From: Brevibacillus panacihumi
Lineage (GTDB): Bacteria > Bacillota > Bacilli > Brevibacillales > Brevibacillaceae
NCBI RefSeq assembly: GCF_003710985.1
Contig: NZ_RHHT01000028.1
Location: forward strand, 1-54,945
Length of the DNA: 54,945 nucleotides
Direction: 5' to 3'
Part shown: one piece after another, positions 40,728 to 49,086 of the stretch
Position numbering within the stretch: position 1 is the stretch's first letter
Layout of the letters: each line of letters begins with the position of its first letter
Position numbers and translations under genes: made by a program
The notes under the pieces: generated by a model
The model's input: only the letters and a program-made list of their open reading frames with translations
Databases searched by the model: none
What the model was told of the DNA's origin: nothing

Positions 40728-43700
40728 ATGCTTGCCAAAAAAATCAATCGTTTGCTCGTAGCCAACCGCGGCGAGATCGCCATCCGCATTTTCCGTGCGG
40801 CTACAGAATTGGGAATACGCACTGTTGCTGTTTATTCGGAGCAGGACAATGTATCAATCCATCGCTTCAAAGCTGATGAGTCATATCTGGTAGGAGCCGG
40901 AAAAGGTCCGATCGAAGCGTACCTGGACATCGACAGCATCATCGAAATCGCCAAACGCAACGACATCGACGCGATCCATCCCGGCTATGGCTTCCTGGCT
41001 GAAAATGCGGAGTTCGCCAAGCGCTGTCAAGAAGAAGGGATCATCTTTATCGGCCCTTCTCCCGATCTGATTGACAAATTTGGGGACAAGGTAGAAGCGC
41101 GCGCCATGGCAGTGGAAGCCGGCATCCCGGTCATCCCTGGTACTCCTGAGCCCATTGAAACCTTGCAGGAAGCACTGCTTTTCGCCAAAGAATACGGCTA
41201 CCCGATCATCATCAAAGGGGTCTCGGGCGGAGGCGGACGCGGCATGCGGATCGTGCGCGGCCAGGAGGAGCTGCAGGATGCTCTGGATCGGGCCCGCTCG
41301 GAAGCCCGCTCTTCTTTTGGCAATGCCAAAGTCTATCTGGAGCGTTACCTGGAGAAGCCCAAGCATATCGAGGTGCAGATTCTCGGCGACCAACACGGCC
41401 AGATCGTCCATTTGTTCGAGCGCGACTGCTCGGTGCAAAGACGCCACCAAAAAGTGGTCGAGGTAGCGCCAAGCCTCTCCCTCGATGACAAGCTGCGCGA
41501 GGAGATTTGCCAGGCAGCCCTGACCTTGATGAGCAAGGCAGGCTACTCCAACGCAGGGACAGTCGAATTCCTGCTGACGCCGGATAAGCAATTCTATTTT
41601 ATCGAAGTGAATCCGCGGATTCAGGTGGAACATACCATTACAGAACTGATCACGGGCATCGACATCGTTCAGGCACAGATTCGCGTGGCGGAGGGGCATC
41701 GCCTCTCAGATCCGGAGATCGGCATCGCCTCGCAAGAAGACATTCACATGAGCGGCTATGCCATCCAGTGCCGCGTCACCACGGAAGATGCGGAAAACAA
41801 CTTCCTGCCTGATGCCGGCCGACTGTCTGCGTGGCGCTCGGGCGGAGGCTTCGGTGTTCGCCTGGATGGAGGCAACGGTTATCCCGGCGCGATCATTACA
41901 CCGTTCTACGATTCCTTGCTGGTGAAAATCTCGACCTACGGCACCAGCTTTGATCAGGCAGCGCGGAAAATGCTGCGCACCTTGCGGGAATTCCGCATCC
42001 GCGGCGTCAAAACCAACCTGCCCTTCCTGGAAAATGTCGTGACGCACCCCGATTTTCTCAGCGGAGAATACGATACCTCCTTTATCGATACGAAGCCGGA
42101 GCTGTTCGTTTTTCCAAGCCGTCAGGACCGCGGCACCAAGCTGCTCTCCTACATCGGGGACACCATCGTCAACGGCTATCCCGGACTTGGCAACCCGGGG
42201 AAAAAGCCGCACTTTGACTCCCCGCGCATACCGCGAACACCGTTTGCCCAGCCATATCCGGATGGCACCAAACAAATTCTGGATCAACAAGGGGCAGATG
42301 GGCTGGTCCGCTGGATCCAGGAGCAAAAGCAAGTCCTGTTGACCGACACCACGTTCCGCGATGCACATCAGTCCTTGTTCGCGACCCGAGTGCGCACGTA
42401 CGATCTGGCCTCCGTGGCCGAAGCGACCGGCAAACTGGGAGCAGGTTTGTTCTCCCTGGAGATGTGGGGCGGCGCGACATTTGATACCTCGATGCGCTTT
42501 TTGCAGGAGTCGCCATGGGAAAGATTACAGATCCTGCGCGAGCGCATCCCGAATATTTTGTTCCAGATGCTGCTGCGCGGTGCAAACGGGGTCGGCTACA
42601 CCAACTACCCGGACAACGTGATTCACGCGTTTGTCAAAGCGTCGGCGGAAAATGGCATTGACGTCTTCCGCATCTTTGACAGCCTGAACTGGCTGCCCGG
42701 GATGCAAACAGCCATCGAAGCAGTCCGCAATACAGGCAAGATCGCCGAAGCCGCCATCTGCTACACCGGAGATATTCTTGATCCTTCGAAGACCAAATAC
42801 AACCTGGCTTACTATGTCAACCTCGCGAAGGAGCTGGAGAAGGCAGGCGCTCACATCCTGGCGATCAAGGATATGGCCGGATTGTTGAAGCCGTATGCCG
42901 CATACGAGCTGGTCAGCGCATTGAAACAGGAGATCGGCATCCCGATCCATCTGCACACTCACGACACCTCCGGCAACGGTTCCGCCATGCTGCTCAAAGC
43001 CATTGAAGCAGGCGTAGACATCGTGGATGCGTGCGTCAGCTCCATGTCGGGGCTCACTTCCCAGCCGAGCCTCAACGGACTGATCGCCAGCCTGGCCCAT
43101 ACGAAAAGAGACACCGGCCTTCCCCTCGATGCCTTCAACAAGCTGTCGGATTACTGGGAAGATATCCGCCCTTACTACCAAGGCTTCGAAAGCGGCATGA
43201 AAGCGAGCAATACGGAAGTTTATGTGCACGAAATGCCCGGCGGACAGTACACCAATCTGGAGCAGCAAGCCAAGGCGGTAGGACTGGAGGGGCGTTGGGA
43301 TGAGGTCAAACAGATGTACGCTGTGGTCAACAAAATGTGCGGGGACATCGTAAAAGTAACGCCTTCCTCCAAGGTGGTCGGCGACCTGGCATTGTTCATG
43401 GTGCAAAACAACCTGACGGAAGAAAATATTTGGGAAAAAGGAGAACGGCTCGACTTCCCGGACTCCGTGATCCAGTTCTTCCAAGGATACCTCGGACAGC
43501 CGCCTGGTGGATTCCCCAAGCGTTTGCAGGAGTTGGTCCTCAAAGGCCGCGATGCCTTTACGGCCCGTCCGGGCGAATTGCTGCCTCCGGTCGACTTTGA
43601 CAAGGTAGCGCAGGAGTTGGAAGAGAAAATCGGCCGTGCGCCAAGCGAGCTGGACGTACTCTCCTACATCATGTATCCGCAGGTCTTCCTGCAGTTCGAG

Positions 43701-44174
43701 CAGCGTGCCAAGGAATACGGCGACCTGTCTGTCTTGAATACTCCTACATTCTTCTACGGTCTGCGGCCGGGCGAAGAAACCGCGATCACGATCGAGCGAG
43801 GCAAAACCTTGATCATCAAGCTGGTCGCTGTCGGTGAACTGCATCCGGACGGCAGAAGGATCATCTATTTTGAACTGAACGGACAGCCTCGCGAAGTATT
43901 CATCCGCGATCACGCCGCAAAGGTATCTGATAAAATCCGCCGCAAAGCAGACGCACAAGATGCAGGGAATCTGGGCGCTTCCATGCCAGGAAAGGTGCTG
44001 AAGGTGCTGGTGGCCGCAGGAGACAAGGTTCGTCGCGGTGAGCACCTGCTGGTCAGCGAAGCCATGAAAATGGAGACGACCATCCAGGCTCCGATGGATG
44101 GCAAGATCAAAGCCGTCCACGTCAAGGCCGGAGATGCGATCGAGACCGGAGATTTGCTCATTGAAATGGAATAA
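40728..44174 (+). CDS. pycA: Pyruvate carboxylase
   Basis: 1148 residues, full length. The biotin carboxylase domain spans about 1-450 (LVANRGEIAIRIFRAA; KGVSGGGGRGMRIV). The carboxyltransferase domain follows at about 530-800 (LLTDTTFRDAHQSLFATRVRT) with the allosteric/tetramerisation region behind it. The C-terminal biotinyl domain ends with LLVSEAMKMETT, whose Lys carries biotin. It makes oxaloacetate from pyruvate, ATP and bicarbonate. ATG 40728 follows GAAAGGAGAG. It stands alone, without the usual neighbouring ctaA/ctaB genes of Bacillus. Confidence 0.97.
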   Translation: MLAKKINRLLVANRGEIAIRIFRAATELGIRTVAVYSEQDNVSIHRFKADESYLVGAGKGPIEAYLDIDSIIEIAKRNDIDAIHPGYGFLAENAEFAKRCQEEGIIFIGPSPDLIDKFGDKVEARAMAVEAGIPVIPGTPEPIETLQEALLFAKEYGYPIIIKGVSGGGGRGMRIVRGQEELQDALDRARSEARSSFGNAKVYLERYLEKPKHIEVQILGDQHGQIVHLFERDCSVQRRHQKVVEVAPSLSLDDKLREEICQAALTLMSKAGYSNAGTVEFLLTPDKQFYFIEVNPRIQVEHTITELITGIDIVQAQIRVAEGHRLSDPEIGIASQEDIHMSGYAIQCRVTTEDAENNFLPDAGRLSAWRSGGGFGVRLDGGNGYPGAIITPFYDSLLVKISTYGTSFDQAARKMLRTLREFRIRGVKTNLPFLENVVTHPDFLSGEYDTSFIDTKPELFVFPSRQDRGTKLLSYIGDTIVNGYPGLGNPGKKPHFDSPRIPRTPFAQPYPDGTKQILDQQGADGLVRWIQEQKQVLLTDTTFRDAHQSLFATRVRTYDLASVAEATGKLGAGLFSLEMWGGATFDTSMRFLQESPWERLQILRERIPNILFQMLLRGANGVGYTNYPDNVIHAFVKASAENGIDVFRIFDSLNWLPGMQTAIEAVRNTGKIAEAAICYTGDILDPSKTKYNLAYYVNLAKELEKAGAHILAIKDMAGLLKPYAAYELVSALKQEIGIPIHLHTHDTSGNGSAMLLKAIEAGVDIVDACVSSMSGLTSQPSLNGLIASLAHTKRDTGLPLDAFNKLSDYWEDIRPYYQGFESGMKASNTEVYVHEMPGGQYTNLEQQAKAVGLEGRWDEVKQMYAVVNKMCGDIVKVTPSSKVVGDLALFMVQNNLTEENIWEKGERLDFPDSVIQFFQGYLGQPPGGFPKRLQELVLKGRDAFTARPGELLPPVDFDKVAQELEEKIGRAPSELDVLSYIMYPQVFLQFEQRAKEYGDLSVLNTPTFFYGLRPGEETAITIERGKTLIIKLVAVGELHPDGRRIIYFELNGQPREVFIRDHAAKVSDKIRRKADAQDAGNLGASMPGKVLKVLVAAGDKVRRGEHLLVSEAMKMETTIQAPMDGKIKAVHVKAGDAIETGDLLIEME

Positions 44175-44188
44175 CTTTCTTCTATAAT
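44161..44188 (+). promoter_or_regulatory. Sigma-A promoter of the FliD-like gene
   Basis: TTGAAA (44161-44166), a 16-base spacer, and a perfect TATAAT (44183-44188), overlapping the pycA stop codon. The FliD-like start is 38 bases downstream. Confidence 0.75.
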
Positions 44189-44225
44189 GGATAATAACCA
44201 TTTATCCGTTTAGGAGGTGACTGGT

Positions 44226-45485
44226 ATGCGGTTCACCCGGGTCACTCATACCCCGTTCAGCCATCGCGTTGGCCGTTACCATTTTCAAATGGCGCAGGCG
44301 AAGCTGAATACACCCGTACAACCCGTCTTTACGTACAGTCTGCAGCCTTTTTATGCCAGACAACAGGAATGGGTGACCGAGCTTTCGCACTCGCTTTCAC
44401 GTCTATACCGTTTTTCTGCGGAACTGGATCAAAGCGCTCGTGAGTTTGATCCGGATCGGAAAATCAGTGCCATCAACGGGAGGATCGCAACCAGCTCACA
44501 TCCTGAAGCCGTAACGGCGGAAGCCTTGCCCGGTGCCGAGCCTGCCAACTGTGAGCTTACTGTATACAGCTTGGCATCCAGTCAAGCCAACAGGAGTCTT
44601 GGGGCGCTGCCGGGCGAGCCTTCCCCAGTGCGTCCGGGTCACCATACTTTTACGCTATCCATCGATGAACAGGAAAAAGAGCTGACATTCTACTCTGACC
44701 CTGCTTACTCCTTTGCCGATTCCTTGAGGAGGATGGCCGGCGTCATCAATCGAAGCAAGCTGGGCGTGTCAGCCCGTGTGGAAGCCTCAGGCGAACATTC
44801 GCCTTGGTCCCTGGTGATGGAAAGCATCCGTCCCGGGGCCAAACAGGCCTTCACCTTGCGCGATACCTCAGGTCACTGTATCCGGGCCTTGCGCCTGGAC
44901 CAGACAGAGACAGCAGCAAGGGATGCAGAGCTGTTATTGAATCACCAGCATGTACAGTTGGAACAGAACCAGCTTTCGGTAGACAACCGTGGGGTGCGTC
45001 TGACTTTGCTCCAAGCAGATCGGAGCCAGCCGATTCACATTGCGGTCGTGAAGGATACAGAACGCCTTCTGGAACAAACCAAAACACTCGTCCATCGGTA
45101 CAACAGACTTCTGGCTTTTTTGCGTGAACATCAGGATGTGCTCAGCACACAAAAGCTCGAGACCTTTACACGCATTTCCCGTGCAGCGGATCAGGAGCTT
45201 CTGCCTTTTGGCATCAAGCGATCTGACAACGGAGAATTGCAACTGGACGAATCCCATTGGCGAAGGGCTGTTGACGCTGATTTCACTGCATTTGCAGAAG
45301 CGATGAAGGGGTTGGGACGACAATTTCGCGAAGAAACGATGAAAATCCAGGCCACCCCGCTTGGCAGCTTCTCGCACTCTTATACAGAGTCTCAAAGCGC
45401 AAACCCGTATGCATCCCGATCTTGGTCCAGCTTTCAATACAACTATGCGACGGCTGCCGGGATGTTCATCGATATGCGCTGGTGA
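44226..45485 (+). CDS. FliD-like (flagellar filament-cap-related) protein outside a flagellar locus
   Basis: About 419 residues. Residues about 105-210 look like the FliD N-terminal domain (ELTVYSLASSQANRS, HTFTLSIDEQEKELTFYSD, FADSLRRMAGVINRSKLGVS, QAFTLRDTSG). Residues about 280-350 look like the C-terminal D0/D1 part (TKTLVHRYNRLLAFLREH; FGIKRSDNGELQLDESHW). The helical ends that polymerise in classic FliD are diverged, and the tail is Ser/Tyr-rich. ATG 44226 follows AGGAGGTGA. It has its own sigma-A promoter and a terminator, and no flagellar gene is near. It may be a repurposed cap or adhesion protein; its function is unknown. Confidence 0.75.
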   Translation: MRFTRVTHTPFSHRVGRYHFQMAQAKLNTPVQPVFTYSLQPFYARQQEWVTELSHSLSRLYRFSAELDQSAREFDPDRKISAINGRIATSSHPEAVTAEALPGAEPANCELTVYSLASSQANRSLGALPGEPSPVRPGHHTFTLSIDEQEKELTFYSDPAYSFADSLRRMAGVINRSKLGVSARVEASGEHSPWSLVMESIRPGAKQAFTLRDTSGHCIRALRLDQTETAARDAELLLNHQHVQLEQNQLSVDNRGVRLTLLQADRSQPIHIAVVKDTERLLEQTKTLVHRYNRLLAFLREHQDVLSTQKLETFTRISRAADQELLPFGIKRSDNGELQLDESHWRRAVDADFTAFAEAMKGLGRQFREETMKIQATPLGSFSHSYTESQSANPYASRSWSSFQYNYATAAGMFIDMRW

Positions 45486-45494
45486 CGAAAAGAT

Positions 45495-45540
45495 AAAAAA
45501 CAGGTAGCCGTGTGTACATCGCGGCCTACCTGTTTTTTCT
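45495..45540. terminator. Bidirectional terminator
   Basis: AAAAAACAGGTAGCCG pairs with CGGCCTACCTGTTTTTT (one bulge), lying between the FliD-like gene and the convergent ytfJ gene. Confidence 0.88.
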
Positions 45541-45561
45541 GTGATGCGGGACCCGAGGAGT

Positions 45562-46020
45562 TCAGCTTCGCTCGATCAAATCTTCCAGATCCTGATCATC
45601 CATGTTCGTCACGACTGTTGTAGTGGAAACAGTCGGTTCTTCCTTCTTGCCAAACACGCCCTGCATTTTTTCAACAAACTGCGGGACGGAATCGAGAATG
45701 CGGTCATACAGATGAGTGGTGTTTTCCAGAGGAATGGAGCGGATTCCCTGCTTTCCAACCACCAGAAAAGCGACAGGTGTAATCGAAACCCCTCCGCCGC
45801 TACCTCCGCCAAACGGATAACCAATCGACGCAGGATGATTATGCTCGTATTGAAACTCACTCCCACCTGCTGCAAAACCAAACCCCACTTTGGAAATGGG
45901 AAGTATGACACTGCCGTCCGGTGTTTCTACCGGGTCTCCGATGATGGTATTCACATCAATCATTTGCTTGATGTTCTCCATCGCTGTTCGCATCAAGCCT
46001 TGGATGGGATGATCTGCCAT
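45562..46020 (-). CDS. ytfJ: GerW-family sporulation protein YtfJ
   Basis: 152 residues. The YtfJ/GerW family sequence is clear in IIGDPVETPDGSVILPISKV and FGFAAGGSEF, followed by a glycine-rich GYPFGGGSGGGVSITPVAFL. B. subtilis YtfJ (GerW) is needed for the L-alanine germination response and is made in the forespore. ATG 46020 is preceded by AAAGGAGGGAACG. It follows the ytfI-like gene by 87 bases, the same order as in Bacillus. Confidence 0.93.
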   Translation of the reverse strand: MADHPIQGLMRTAMENIKQMIDVNTIIGDPVETPDGSVILPISKVGFGFAAGGSEFQYEHNHPASIGYPFGGGSGGGVSITPVAFLVVGKQGIRSIPLENTTHLYDRILDSVPQFVEKMQGVFGKKEEPTVSTTTVVTNMDDQDLEDLIERS

Positions 46021-46107
46021 ATACCGTTCCCTCCTTTTTGTGCAGCGCAAAAGACCTATCCTGCTCCCTTTACATTGCCCCAAACCATTAAGGAGTATGT
46101 AGCACGA

Positions 46108-46773
46108 TCATGCTTTGCCAGCCGCCGTCTGCCATTTTCGCCTTCTGTTCAACTGAGTGCGCAGCAGAATCTTTATCCCGGCGAGAAGAGCATCTCCGAC
46201 GTAAAGCCTTAGGTTGCACTGTATTTGAGTCTGCAGCAAAGACTGATTCCATACTGGTTGTACGCTTATTCGAGGCATTGTGCGAAACGAAAGTGTATGG
46301 GAGGCGACCCCAACAATCACGCTTTTGATACTCCAAACCATTCCGGTCAACGCACCTGTTTCATCTGCCTGCCCTGTCCCCATGGCCGTATGCCACTCCA
46401 GCTTCGTACAGCGAATGCGCTTGAAAAAATGCTTGAATACGGGCTGGACGTCCCTGAAGCGTCTCAGAAAGTCCTGATAGCGTCGATACCAGGTCTGGAC
46501 TTGACGATGCGTTACATCGTCGACCTTTTCCTTTTTCTTTTTTTCCTGCTGAAGGGTTTCCATTTTGTACACCATTTCTGGGCCTTTTTCGGTAGGCTTG
46601 ATTGCCAGCTTCGGGATCTCATATTTCCGGCGAATCAAGCGAAACCATGCAGACAGCTCCAGTACAAGATGGTCATTCGCATCGACCCGGCCGTAATAAA
46701 CATGAATGTGCACGGGAGTAAAGACGATGACTAGAAACAGCACGAACAATGACAAAAAGAACCAACTCCACAA
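46108..46773 (-). CDS. ytfI: DUF2953 protein, YtfI-like
   Basis: 221 residues. One N-terminal membrane helix (FFLSLFVLFLVIVFTPVHIHV), a lysine/glutamate-rich central region (KMETLQQEKKKKEKVDDV), and a C-terminal DUF2953 part with LEWHTAMGTGQADETG ALTG-type sequence. It is the partner of ytfJ in Bacillus genomes. The start seems to be TTG 46773, preceded by AAGGTGGAAAGGGTGGGG; this ribosome site is inside a hairpin that also acts as a terminator for the gene upstream. No later in-frame ATG is near. Confidence 0.82.
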   Translation of the reverse strand: MWSWFFLSLFVLFLVIVFTPVHIHVYYGRVDANDHLVLELSAWFRLIRRKYEIPKLAIKPTEKGPEMVYKMETLQQEKKKKEKVDDVTHRQVQTWYRRYQDFLRRFRDVQPVFKHFFKRIRCTKLEWHTAMGTGQADETGALTGMVWSIKSVIVGVASHTLSFRTMPRISVQPVWNQSLLQTQIQCNLRLYVGDALLAGIKILLRTQLNRRRKWQTAAGKA

Positions 46774-46807
46774 AAAAACCCCACCCTTTCCACCTTAGTA
46801 TGGGTGG
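46772..46807 (-). terminator. Intrinsic terminator of the SLH-3D gene, overlapping the ytfI start
   Basis: On the minus strand CCACCC pairs with GGGTGG and is followed by GGTTTTTTTG. The T-run runs directly into the TTG start codon of ytfI, and the 3' arm holds its ribosome site. Confidence 0.6.
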
Positions 46808-46837
46808 AGCGAGTGGGAATTATGACCATTTTTTGGC

Positions 46838-47806
46838 TCAATCCAGAATGTATACCTTCACATCTTGCTGAATACCGTGATCTTTGGCCTGATCCAGCGA
46901 AGAAAGGAATAGATCGAGGTGATTTTCTTTTACAGCTCCTCCTATATCGGCCGCCACCGCATAACCATAGCCTTCGATGTACAGGTGGGTACCCAATGGG
47001 ATCACATTTGGATCTACTGCGACGATGCCCTCGTGCAGCGGATACTCGATATAGGTGAGTCCCTCGTTCTGATGGTAGCTGTACGCCGTCGTTTTTACAG
47101 TCATCACCTGGCTGTACGGCGTTCCATTGTCATTTAGCTTTTGCTTGTCTGTGCGGTCGGCCAGAAGGTGCAAGGAAGCGTAGGTTGCTGCCTCTGCTCG
47201 CGTCATTGGCTGCTGTGGGCGAAGGGTACCGTCGTCGTACGCACTGATCAGCCCGTGCTGCAACGCGTATACCATCGGACGCTGATAAGGATGCTGGACG
47301 TTGTCTCCATCGCTGTAGGCCGCCAGAGTGTGGACGGTGGTCGACCAAGGAAACTGGTTGACGGCTCCACTCTCCCCTCTTGCCCGGATCAGGATAGAGA
47401 CAAGCTCTTCCCGGGTAATGGTGTCATCGGGCTGGAAATAGACTTGTCCATCCTTTTTTTGTCCATGGATCAGACCGAGTCTGTAGGCTGTCTCCGCATA
47501 CGGTACAAGCCAGCTGTCATGCGGTATATCCGCAAATGAAAAAGAATTGTCTGCCACAGGCTGAATATGCTTCGCCTGGATAAACATGGTAATCAATTCC
47601 TGGCGGGTCACCAGGTCGTTGGGACGAAACGCGTCTGCGGGTTCCAGCGCCCCGCCTATGTATAGTTGTTCGATCTCTTTTTTTGCCCAATGTCCAGAAA
47701 TGTCAGTGAAAGGGGTAGGTACTTCTGCTGTCGTATTCGCCTCTGCTTTCGGCGTACCTGTCAGTAGCAGGATTGCCGTTGAAGCTAGAATGAGCAACTT
47801 CTTCAT
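46838..47806 (-). CDS. S-layer-homology (SLH) protein with C-terminal 3D domain
   Basis: About 322 residues. A signal peptide (LLILASTAILLLTGTPKAEA) precedes three SLH repeats: FTDISGHWAKKEIEQLYIGG, FADIPHDSWLVPYAETAYRL, and AAYSDGDNVQHPYQRPMVYAL. The last 90 residues form a 3D domain (VKTTAYSYH; GIVAVDPNVIPLGTHLYIEG; AADIGGAVKENHLDLFL), with Asp residues of the double-psi barrel active site. 3D domains are lytic transglycosylase-like. The SLH repeats should anchor it to the wall. The start is ATG 47806 after GGAGGATGATG. Confidence 0.88.
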   Translation of the reverse strand: MKKLLILASTAILLLTGTPKAEANTTAEVPTPFTDISGHWAKKEIEQLYIGGALEPADAFRPNDLVTRQELITMFIQAKHIQPVADNSFSFADIPHDSWLVPYAETAYRLGLIHGQKKDGQVYFQPDDTITREELVSILIRARGESGAVNQFPWSTTVHTLAAYSDGDNVQHPYQRPMVYALQHGLISAYDDGTLRPQQPMTRAEAATYASLHLLADRTDKQKLNDNGTPYSQVMTVKTTAYSYHQNEGLTYIEYPLHEGIVAVDPNVIPLGTHLYIEGYGYAVAADIGGAVKENHLDLFLSSLDQAKDHGIQQDVKVYILD

Positions 47807-47970
47807 CATCATCCTCCATGTTGTTCGAATAGTGGAAAAACCTTTTCTCTTCATTGTAAAGGATTGTCCATGGAAAACAACTATCAAAATTTCCTATCTT
47901 CCTGCTCCTTCATTCCTGTCTAAAAAATCCCTGAACACAAGAATTTCTTCTTGCCGTTCAGGGTCGCACT

Positions 47971-48621
47971 CTACTTGGAAAAAATATGGCTTCCGATTTT
48001 TTTGATTTGCGGTCTCGACCAGATCCATTTTGATGTAGCTGTGTCCGGATTGAAATAATAAAGCGCATTGTTCGTCGGATCCCACCCGCGAACGGCATCC
48101 CATGCAGCTTTGTATGCCGTTTTATCAGGAGTCAACCAGTATTGGCCATCATCGATCGCTGTAAAAGCACGCGGCTCGAAGATAATGCTTTTTACCGTAT
48201 TGGGGAACAGATTGGATTGCAGACGGTTCATAACGACTGCCGCTACTGCGACTTGGCCGATATAGGGCTCTCCACGAGCTTCGGAATATACGATCTGAGC
48301 AAGCATCTGCATTTCCGTCTGGTTCACCGAGACTGTTTTCAATTTTTTCCAAGTATCCTTGCCTGCTATTCCATCAGCAGCCAGTCCGTAATCCTTTTGA
48401 AATTTCGTAACTGCCTGGACTGTGTTAGCTCCATAACGGCCATCCAGGGCCTTGTTGTAATACCCTAATACCTGCAAACGATACTGCAAGTCCCAAACAT
48501 CTCCGTTGCTGCTCCCCCATTTCAGGAGTGGGGCGGCCATTGATTGCGTAGGCAGCGCCACAGTGAGGAAGAGCATCAGGAACGCTATTAGCAGGGTTCG
48601 AGTCTTTTGTTGCAACAACAT
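47971..48621 (-). CDS. sleB: Spore cortex-lytic enzyme SleB
   Basis: 216 residues. Signal peptide (about 1-30, LIAFLMLFLTVALPTQSMA), a peptidoglycan-binding domain (about 38-95, DVWDLQYRLQVLGYYNKALD) and a C-terminal hydrolase_2 domain (about 105-216; MLAQIVYSEARGEPYIGQVAV, VMNRLQSNLFPNT). The Glu of SEARGEP is the likely catalytic acid. SleB degrades the muramic-lactam cortex during germination. ATG 48621 follows CAGGAGGGGAAG. The usual ypeB partner does not follow it; the downstream gene is an SLH protein. Confidence 0.88.
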   Translation of the reverse strand: MLLQQKTRTLLIAFLMLFLTVALPTQSMAAPLLKWGSSNGDVWDLQYRLQVLGYYNKALDGRYGANTVQAVTKFQKDYGLAADGIAGKDTWKKLKTVSVNQTEMQMLAQIVYSEARGEPYIGQVAVAAVVMNRLQSNLFPNTVKSIIFEPRAFTAIDDGQYWLTPDKTAYKAAWDAVRGWDPTNNALYYFNPDTATSKWIWSRPQIKKIGSHIFSK

Positions 48622-48731
48622 GTACTTCCCCTCCTGATTCCTCATTTTACTGAATCGGGAAGCACAGGTTCAATTTAAGCTTTTTGGCAGTTCTTCCAAT
48701 AGATACATTGTTTCAGGAAAAAGAAAACAAA

Positions 48732-48763
48732 GCGAGAGCCTCTGGTTTTCCAGAGGCTCTCTT
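48732..48763 (-). terminator. Intrinsic terminator of the SASP gene
   Basis: GAGAGCCTCTGG pairs with CCAGAGGCTCTC around TTTT, followed on the minus strand by GCTTTGTTTTCTTTTT. Confidence 0.85.
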
Positions 48764-48785
48764 CATCCAGCTATTCATTTCTCCA

Positions 48786-48989
48786 TTAACCGCGGCCAGC
48801 CAGTTGCTGTTCAGCAAAGGAGACGAGGCGCTTGGTGATCTCTCCCCCAACCGAACCGTTTTGGCGGGAAGTAGTGTCAGCACCAAGGTTAACACCAAAT
48901 TCTGCAGCGATTTCGTACTTCAGTTGGTCCAGAGCTTGGTTAGCTTGAGGAACCAGAAGGTTGTTGGATCCGCTGTTGTTGTTTGCCAT
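48786..48989 (-). CDS. Alpha/beta-type small acid-soluble spore protein
   Basis: 67 residues. It contains both SASP signature segments: [16 protein letters not shown], with the GPR protease site at YEIAAEFG, and [16 protein letters not shown]. These proteins coat spore DNA and are degraded on germination. The ATG is preceded by GAGGGGGTGAAAC, and a sigma-G-like promoter is seen upstream, fitting forespore expression. Confidence 0.95.
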   Translation of the reverse strand: MANNNSGSNNLLVPQANQALDQLKYEIAAEFGVNLGADTTSRQNGSVGGEITKRLVSFAEQQLAGRG

Positions 48990-49020
48990 CTTGTTTCACC
49001 CCCTCGTTTGTTGGTAGCCT

Positions 49021-49050
49021 TAATATGTGTGAAGCGTAGTCGATTCATTC
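49021..49050 (-). promoter_or_regulatory. Sigma-G-type promoter of the SASP gene
   Basis: On the minus strand GAATG (49050-49046), an 18-base spacer, then CATATTA (49027-49021). This matches the forespore sigma-G consensus (GMATR, 18, CATNHTA), 32 bases upstream of the SASP start. Confidence 0.7.
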
Positions 49051-49086
49051 TTTTTTGCTGTTGATTTTCACTTCCAATTTATAGCC

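Noticed and set aside
42525..44201. 558-codon open frame antisense to pyruvate carboxylase
   Set aside because: Shadow of the strong codon bias of pycA; no family similarity and no ribosome site.
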